NCBI GenBank assembly: GCA_963930655.1
Contig: OZ005616.1
Location: forward strand, 11,498,001 to 11,562,000
Source: Myrica gale
Taxonomy: Eukaryota; Streptophyta; Magnoliopsida; Fagales; Myricaceae
Length of the DNA: 64,000 nucleotides
Direction of reading: 5' to 3'
The translations under genes and the position numbers were made by a program. The notes under the pieces are model-generated. The model had not been told where the DNA came from. It worked only from the letters and a program-made list of their open reading frames with translations, and ran no database searches. Shown here piece after piece: positions 58,037-64,000 of this stretch; within the stretch, counting starts at the first letter, position 1, and every line of letters starts with the position of its first letter.

Positions 58037-59301
58037 GTGGGCTCATGACCCCTTTATCTTAAGACCCCAGACTCAACCCTTATTAGGGGTGGGCAAAACT
58101 TGCGCCCACTGCATACCGGTTTCGGTACCGGTTCCGCCCACTGCATACCGCCCAGAACTGGATCCGGAGCCAGTATACGATATAGGAAATAGCCGGAATC
58201 GAACCCTGTATCGGTAATTCCACCGAAACAAGGCGGAATTTTGGTAAAGTTTTTTTTTTTTTAAAAAAAAAACCAAAAACGCACAGTTTTGGACAGGACC
58301 AAAACTGTGCGTTTTAGCCCTATGGTTTTTTTTCAAAACCCTTCCCCGGTTCCCCCCTCATTCAACGTCTCTACTCTCTCTCAGCTCTCTCTCTAGTCTA
58401 TCTCACTCTCTCTCAAGTCTTAGGCCTCTGCTCTCTCTGTCTCTCACTCTCTCTGGTCTGGTCGCCCATGGTTGTCTCCCTCACTCTCAACCCTCTGCCG
58501 TGACGCTATCGAAGGCCAAGGGCCAAGGCCATTGCCTCTCTCATCTCTGCCTCTCTCTCAACGCTTGCTCTCTCTCTCTCTTTCGAATTTGAACGACGCC
58601 TCTGCTCTCTCTGCTTAATTTTTGTAAATTTTTTTCAATTTCATTTTCACTATAATCAACTGTTCTTTATTTGATTATCTATTAACTAATTAATTTTTTT
58701 AGTGCAGGTTACAAGTTTGACAAATGTTGATTTCACTGATTTGATGAATTTGTGTTGACTGTTGTACCGTGTGTCGTCAGTGCACTGCATTGTGGTAAAA
58801 ATTTGTTCACTTTTTTAGTTAATTATTTATTGTAGTTCATTAGTTAATTTAGAATTTTAGAGTATAGATTAAGCTGTGAAACTGTGGAGGATGAGCTTGA
58901 TTGGAGGATTTGGTTTTGTTTGAAGTTGTGAATCTGTTTGCAATTGGAGGATTGGTAGTGCGCGTGATTGATTATTTGATTGGATATTTAGTTTTGATAT
59001 TGTGCTTGAAATTATGTGGGAATTTTGTTTCATCAGTTTTGATGGTGATTGTTTCGATTTTTTGTGGATTCGTGTAAAAATTAAAACTAAATATAGAAAG
59101 GAACTAGTGTTTTTTCAACATGTTCTCTGAAAAAATTGTTTTGAAATAACAAAAATAGAATTGAAATGATTTGACAGTCACAAAGGATTACAAATGTTCA
59201 TGCTTGGAGAAATGAGATTTGAAATTTTGAATGCAATAAACTTGGAGAAATGAAATGTTTGGTTTTAAAATGTTTGAGTATGTTTAATTTAATTTAATTT
59301 G

Positions 59302-59971
59302 GGGAAATATACAAATATCACACTGGGTTTTAACGTCATTTTTGAAAACTCACCGGGTTTTAAAAATTTCAAACTGCTCACTAGGTTTATCATATTTGTA
59401 TAAAAAATCATTGAACCCATCGTTGTTAGACCGTTTAACGGAAAATCCATCAAGTCCAATCACAATATGACACGTGTCACTAAATAAATAAAAATAAAAA
59501 ATAAATCTAAAATTAATAATAAAAAAACATTATTTGTTTTAAAAAAATAAAAGGATTGGGCAACCCCGATCCTTTCACGGAGGGGGGCCTCTGGCCGCCC
59601 AGTTCTAGGCGGCCATGGGTGGACCTCCTCCACCCGTCAGCGTGGGTTGCGCGATGGGGGAGATCCCCCAACCCCCACCCACCTGTCAGCGCCCCAGAGG
59701 CGCCCTCCTTCTGGCCGCCCAGAGGTGGAGGGGGGGAGACCCTCCTCCACCGGAGGCTAGAGGAGGGGGGCCTTTCGTTTTTTTTATTTAGTAACACGTG
59801 TCATATTGTGATTGGACGTGATGGATTTTCTGTTAAACGAGGCTAACGATGTTGGGTTCAGTGAGTGCTGATACAAAAATGATAAACCTAGTGAGGAGTT
59901 TGAAATTTTTTAAAATCCGATGAGTTTTCAAAAAATGCATTAAAACCCGGTGTGGTATTTGTATATTTCCC
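59302..59971. mobile_element. Pack-MULE-like element with GC-rich cargo
   Basis: Inverted arms of about 220 bp (GGGAAATATACAAATA... and its inverse) flank a GC-rich core at about 59550-59770. The core contains CTGGCCGCCCAG twice and no plant gene I recognise. Nine-base flanks TTTAATTTG (59293-59301) and TTTAATTTA (59972-59980) match at 8 of 9. The arms share CCAATCACAATATGACACGT. Long arms, 9-bp duplication and GC-rich cargo fit a non-autonomous Mutator element. Confidence 0.85.
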
Positions 59972-60085
59972 TTTAATTTAATGTTTGGTTTCTATTTTAT
60001 GTTTTTTAAAATGACTATTAGGATATGAGTATTTTAGGGGATAAAAATCTTATAATTTTTTTTTCCAAACTTTTTGTTTTCTCAG

Positions 60086-61686
60086 ATGGATCCGTTTACT
60101 TCTTCTTCTACTCCTTCGGTTGACTCATTGACACCACACCCCCAAGTAGGAATCGATGCTTCCTCCCCTATTATTGGTGAGGAGCCGACTCCTCAAGTTG
60201 GTGGTGGTGTTGATGTGTCAGCACCACCTCTCCCAAAGAGGAGGAAAGTTTCTCAACCGTCTCTAATGTGGGATCATTTCACAAGGGATGAAAAAGTGAC
60301 TGATCTAGAGAAGCCAATGGTAAAATGTAAACTATTGTAATCCCAAGGTTGGGGTTCACCACACTCGTCGAGGGACCTCCGGTATGAGGTCTCACTTGAA
60401 GGGTTGTTTAGCCTATCAATGGAAGCAAAGTAAGTTGGACTTCTCTCAATCGAAGTTCACTCACAATGCTTCTTCAAAATTGGTGCAGTGGGATGTGATG
60501 GGGGAGATAAAGATAGATACGCATGATGAGAAGAAAGTTAGGAGGGGTTCCATTTTGGGAGGTGAGCAAGGATGGGTTCAAAGATATGATTCATGAACTT
60601 GAGCCTTGATTTAGGATGCCCTCTAGATACACAGTGACGAAAGATTGTATGGGTCGTTATCTTGATGATAAGAATAAGTTGATGAATATCATTTTGGGAA
60701 CGCGTCCTAGGATTTGTTATACAACCGACACGTGGACTTCTGTTCAAAATATGAACTATATGTCTATGACTGGCCATTTTATTGATTTGAAATTGGTGTT
60801 ACACAAAAGGATCCTTGGATTTCGTAGAGTCACTAATCACAGATGGGTTACAATTGCAACAAAATTTGAGGATTGCGGGCATGAGTGGGGGATTGATAAG
60901 GTTCTTGCGATCACAGTGGATAATGCATCATCTAATGATGTTGCAATTAATCATTTTAAAAAGAGACAAGTGACACTTGGTGATGTCAGTTGAAGGAATT
61001 TTCTCAAAATGAGGAGGGTCGTGAAGATGATGCAAGTAAAGTATGATAAATATTGGGATAATCTGAAGGATGTGAATAGGCTATTATTTGTGACAACATC
61101 TTTTGATCTCCAATTGAAGTTCAAGTGGTTGCGTTTTTGCTTCTCTAAGACATTGGGCAAAGAGGAGGGTCGAGCGATGACTGATTTTGTTAGAAGTACA
61201 TTGGATCGATTGTTTATGGAGTATAATATTGTTTTTGGTTGTGATAATATTTCAAGGCATCAAAGGACAACAGGTGAAGCTGGTGATTCTAGTTCTAGTA
61301 GAAATGGTACATAAGAACGGATGTGGAATGGATATATGTCTTTCATGGAGGAGGAGGATGTCTTAGAAACCACGTTTGAGGTGGATAGATATCTGATGGA
61401 GCCTCCTCAACCTAAGATCGAGGATTTTGATATTCTAGCTTGGTGGAAAGTGAATCGGTTTAAATTCCCTATACTTGCTCGGATTGCTCGAGATGTACTT
61501 GTCATCCTCATTACAACCATGTCATCTGAGTCGATCTTCTGCACAGGAGGAAGTGTATTGGATGCTTTTCGAAGCTCTCTATCTCTGAAAATAGTGGAGA
61601 GTCTTATATGTGCTTAGAATTGGTTGCAATCTGTGAACATTCATGAAGATGCTCAATGTGAATCTAAGATTGGTGATGAAACATAA
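60086..61686 (+). pseudogene. hAT transposase (ZBED/RICESLEEPER-like), internally deleted
   Basis: The start MDPFTSSSTPSVDS follows an acceptor (TCTCAG). A BED zinc finger (MWDHFTRDEKV, then HHTRRGTSGMRSHLKGC) is broken by a frameshift at about 60325. The DDE region has FRMPSRYTV, ICYTTDTWTSVQNMNYMSMTGHFID and DKVLAITVDNASSND. A stop follows at 60991, and the frame resumes at MRRVVKMMQVKYDKYWDN, so roughly 150 codons are missing. The C-terminal dimerisation domain (EVDRYLMEPP, FDILAWWKVNRFKFPILARIARDVL, SSESIFCTGGSVLDAFRSSLS) ends with a TAG in CA*NWLQS. Inactive. Confidence 0.9.
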
Positions 61687-61793
61687 TATTTGGAAAGTTA
61701 TAATGCGGAAAAAGGTAATGTTTTCTTTGTTTAGTTCATTTTAATTGTTACATGTTTTTTTAATGTTCTTTCTTCTAAATACTCTTTGTTTCC

Positions 61794-61878
61794 AGACATG
61801 ACTAATAACCCTACACAACTGATGTCTATTATCTCGGTCTCCAACACGGATGGCGTGACTCTTGACGTGGACGATTAG
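61794..61878 (+). pseudogene. Probable last exon of the hAT transposase gene
   Basis: After an acceptor TGTTTCCAG, a short frame MTNNPTQLMSIISVSNTDGVTLDVDD ends in TAG. The position matches the short 3' exon seen in relatives. Weakly supported. Confidence 0.35.
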
Positions 61879-62265
61879 AGGGAGGTATTGTTTTTCATTT
61901 TAATTGTTACAAAATAAAATATGAGTATTAGAGTATATGTTTTATTATTCTATATTAGTGTATTGTTGTTTACTTTCATGGAAAATGCCCATAATATTAT
62001 ATTAATAATTATTAGACTTAGAATCTTAGCTAATGTGATTGATTGGTAATTAGTAATTTGGATTTTTTGGGGTGTGTTGTATTTTGTTCTTATTTAACTA
62101 TGAATATCAATAAACATAAACAAGTATTTTTCGGATTTGGATTTTTTTTAATGATGGACATGGTGTTGTGAACATATTTCCTAATTTTCATTAATTTGTA
62201 AAGTTGATCATTTTGATATGGTGATGTTTCATTGTTTTGGAAAATAGAAAGTAATTGAAAGACTA
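61879..62265. other. AT-rich sequence
   Basis: 3' flank of the hAT gene; no right terminal repeat is visible. Confidence 0.4.
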
Positions 62266-62602
62266 AATAACAACCCAAGATGGGGTAAATTGGATTTTAA
62301 TAAAAATTAAAACTTTAAAAAAAGTTAAGCAATATAACCGAAAGTTATAAACCACCACAAAGGAAGATATGACACAAGCAACGATGAGAGATAGAGTTAT
62401 AGAGATGACACTGTGTTTTTAGGTGGTTCGGCCAACTCTTGCCTACGTCCACCCCCAAGGCTATTGACTTCCTTGGGCTTCCTCACTATCCATCAAATAG
62501 TAAATACACCTTAGCTTCCCGAGTGCTAAGGAACCTTTACAAAGCGTTTTTCGAGCTCACGCTTTTAACTATCTTCACAAAATCCAAAACCTAAGGGATT
62601 TC
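62266..62602 (-). mobile_element. Copia-like LTR (family 2), left piece, host of a nested LTR
   Basis: It has the same motif order as the other copia-like LTRs: AACAACCCAAGATGGGGTAAATTGG, TTTTTAGGTGGTTCGGC, TGCCTACGTCCACCCCCAAGG, then TTTTTCGAGCTCAC. The sequence is clearly diverged from family 1. It is interrupted at ATTTC by the family 1 solo LTR and continues at 63812. Confidence 0.6.
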
Positions 62603-63806
62603 TGTAAGTGCTAGGATTAAGGCAACCCAAGAGGGGGTGAATTGGTTTTTTAAAATTTTTCGGTATTGACTACCAAAGACGTGTTTGCTAGTAAATACTA
62701 CTTTAGCACAAGTATAATATGCAATAAGAGTAAATGTGCTGAAAGTAAAGAGTAAGGATAAGAGAAGCAAACACTTGATTTTTAGGTGGTTCGACAAACC
62801 CGCCTACATCCACCCCTCAAGCTCCTTCGACGAGCCTTGAGGTTTTCCACTATTCTTCCAATATTATACACTCTAGCTTCCGAGTGCTAGAGAACCGTAC
62901 AAGTATTTTTCCCGGGCTCAACACTCAAACCCACCCAAGTGGTTTTTCTGGCTCACCACTCACAACCTCACCAAGCTTGAGATATACACTCTCTAAGCTT
63001 CTTCTTTAGTGAACAACCTCACTAAAGGAAACAACTTTCTTTATATAAAGATGAAGAACAAAAACTCTCTTGATAGAGTAGATATGAAAAAGGAAGACTC
63101 TATCTCTTTATTCATACAAAGACAAGGATATGAAAGTGTGTTTTGTGTGAATGATATGAGAAATATAGAATAAGAATGTTTAGAATATTTCTCAAGTGGT
63201 AGAAATGATATCTGGTCGTTGGATCTTGATTTGGACGTTATGGATGAGTATTTATAGGTCACACATGAAAACTAGCCGTTTATAGGCGTTAGAGGTCGAT
63301 TTGACGATTTTACCATTGTATCGGTCGACCGCTTCAATTAGTCTTTGCTCAACAGTCGTTTACAGTCGTTTATAGTCATTCAATTAGGTCACACATGAAA
63401 ACTAGCCGTTTATAGTCTTTGTATCGGTCGACCGCTACAAATCATTTTCATAGACCGGTTCATTTAAAACCATGTTTTTTTGGGGTGTTTGAGAGTTTGT
63501 TTGGGGTGTTTTTAAACCTTTAAAAATATTTTAATCTTTCAAACAAAACTTAAAACGGTTTATGGACGTTTTGAAAGATATGCAAGTGCGTGATTCAAAT
63601 CCTTGTCAAAAGTGAAACAAAGAGTTACAAGGATGATGCCCTATGGTCTTGAATCTTCAATTTGAGCTCCTTGCATCTTCTTGTTCTTCTTTTTTAAAGT
63701 CTTTGACTCTTTCATCAAATCGTCTTTCTCTTTGAAGATGTCCATTTTATAAACTTAATCTATTTATTGAAATCATCAAAATCTCGATTGTGCACAAAAG
63801 CCAACA
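62603..63806 (-). mobile_element. Solo LTR (copia-like family 1) with exact 5-bp target duplication
   Basis: A 1,204-bp LTR. The minus strand starts TGTTGGCTTTTGTGCACAAT and ends TAATCCTAGCACTTACA. Flanking repeats ATTTC (62598-62602, 63807-63811) are identical, which fixes the ends of this family. A TATA box (TATAAATAC on minus) lies at about 63248-63256, with GGTCGACC palindromes at about 63323 and 63426. There is an internal duplication of GGTCACACATGAAAACTAGC at about 63256 and 63387. Confidence 0.92.
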
Positions 63807-63811
63807 ATTTC

Positions 63812-64000
63812 TTCTACCCACACAAGTAGGACCCAGTGTTTATCCAACACTCAAATGGTTTATAAAGGATGGGTACAAAGGAATGTCATTTAACGACTCT
63901 CAAAGCCGAATATACAAGTGTAAAGTACAAAAGAGTGCAAGAAGACAAAATTCTCAGTAGAAAGCTGAAGTTTGGCAGGGAAATTGCAAACTTTCTTGGT
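63812..64000 (-). mobile_element. Copia-like LTR (family 2), right piece, runs off the window
   Basis: Continuation of 62266-62602 after the nested LTR (TTCTACCCACACAAGTAGG...). The end is outside the window. Confidence 0.5.

Larger units (their letters stand above)
58084..61878 (+). mobile_element. hAT element, once autonomous, 3' end not found
   Basis: The left end is TAGGGGTGGGCAAAAC, the hAT terminus type seen at 35318. It has a CT-rich leader (58370-58620), then a spliced hAT transposase with last exon near 61794-61878. A paired CAAAACTGTGCGTTTT / AAAACGCACAGTTTTG structure lies at 58276-58316. The right terminal repeat was not found; it may be lost near the LTR at 62266. A Pack-MULE-like element interrupts the leader intron. 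Confidence 0.7.

Overview
The window is nuclear DNA of a flowering plant, most likely a eudicot. It is AT-rich, spliced genes carry GT/AG introns, and two ribosomal-protein genes and a tRNA-modification gene are recognisable. Most of the sequence is layered transposable elements. I could not assign a genus.

Host genes are few. KAE1/OSGEP (tRNA t6A synthesis) has its first coding exon on the minus strand at 2539-3093; the remaining exons are not visible in the window. A mitochondrial ribosomal protein L7/L12 gene lies on the minus strand at 29479-30084, with intron(s) in its leader. A complete cytosolic ribosomal protein S25 gene (four exons, 108 codons) lies at 37642-39534, with site II and telo-box-like motifs upstream. 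Two broken gene pieces are also present: a cytochrome P450 relic (about 39955-40925) and one exon of an FAD-dependent monooxygenase-like gene (about 49167-49370).

Left part (1-19250): a LINE copy reduced to ORF1 plus 3' end (1-1669); the KAE1 exon; four MITEs (three Tourist-like, one foldback); a three-copy 330-bp tandem array (6967-7955); a solo LTR with perfect target duplication (8157-9431); a dead Ty3/gypsy polyprotein (9775-13640) with a MITE in its protease region; and long LTR-like sequence up to 18001.

Middle part (19267-28901): an almost complete, 9.6-kb Mutator-like element with about 300-bp terminal inverted repeats and an exact 9-bp target duplication. It has two convergent genes. 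The transposase is read inward from the right end. A GRF zinc-finger plus coiled-coil gene is read inward from the left end, in the position mudrB has in maize MuDR. A solo LTR splits the transposase and a hAT element splits the right terminal repeat.

Right part: mt-L12 and RPS25 are separated by MITEs, a retroposon with an exact 16-bp duplication (33407-34328), a hAT element with an exact 8-bp duplication (35318-36686) and a recent tandem duplication of about 490 bp. Beyond them are a full-length but mutated LINE (41402-47708, 17/19 matching target duplications), a perfect 72-bp palindrome (48000-48071), a CACTA end made of hairpins (53775-54230), and a gypsy LTR cut by a solo LTR. Next is a decayed hAT transposase gene (58084-61878) carrying a Pack-MULE-like insertion. 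Last is a solo LTR nested in a related LTR (62266-64000). The target duplications give a relative order of insertion for many of these.
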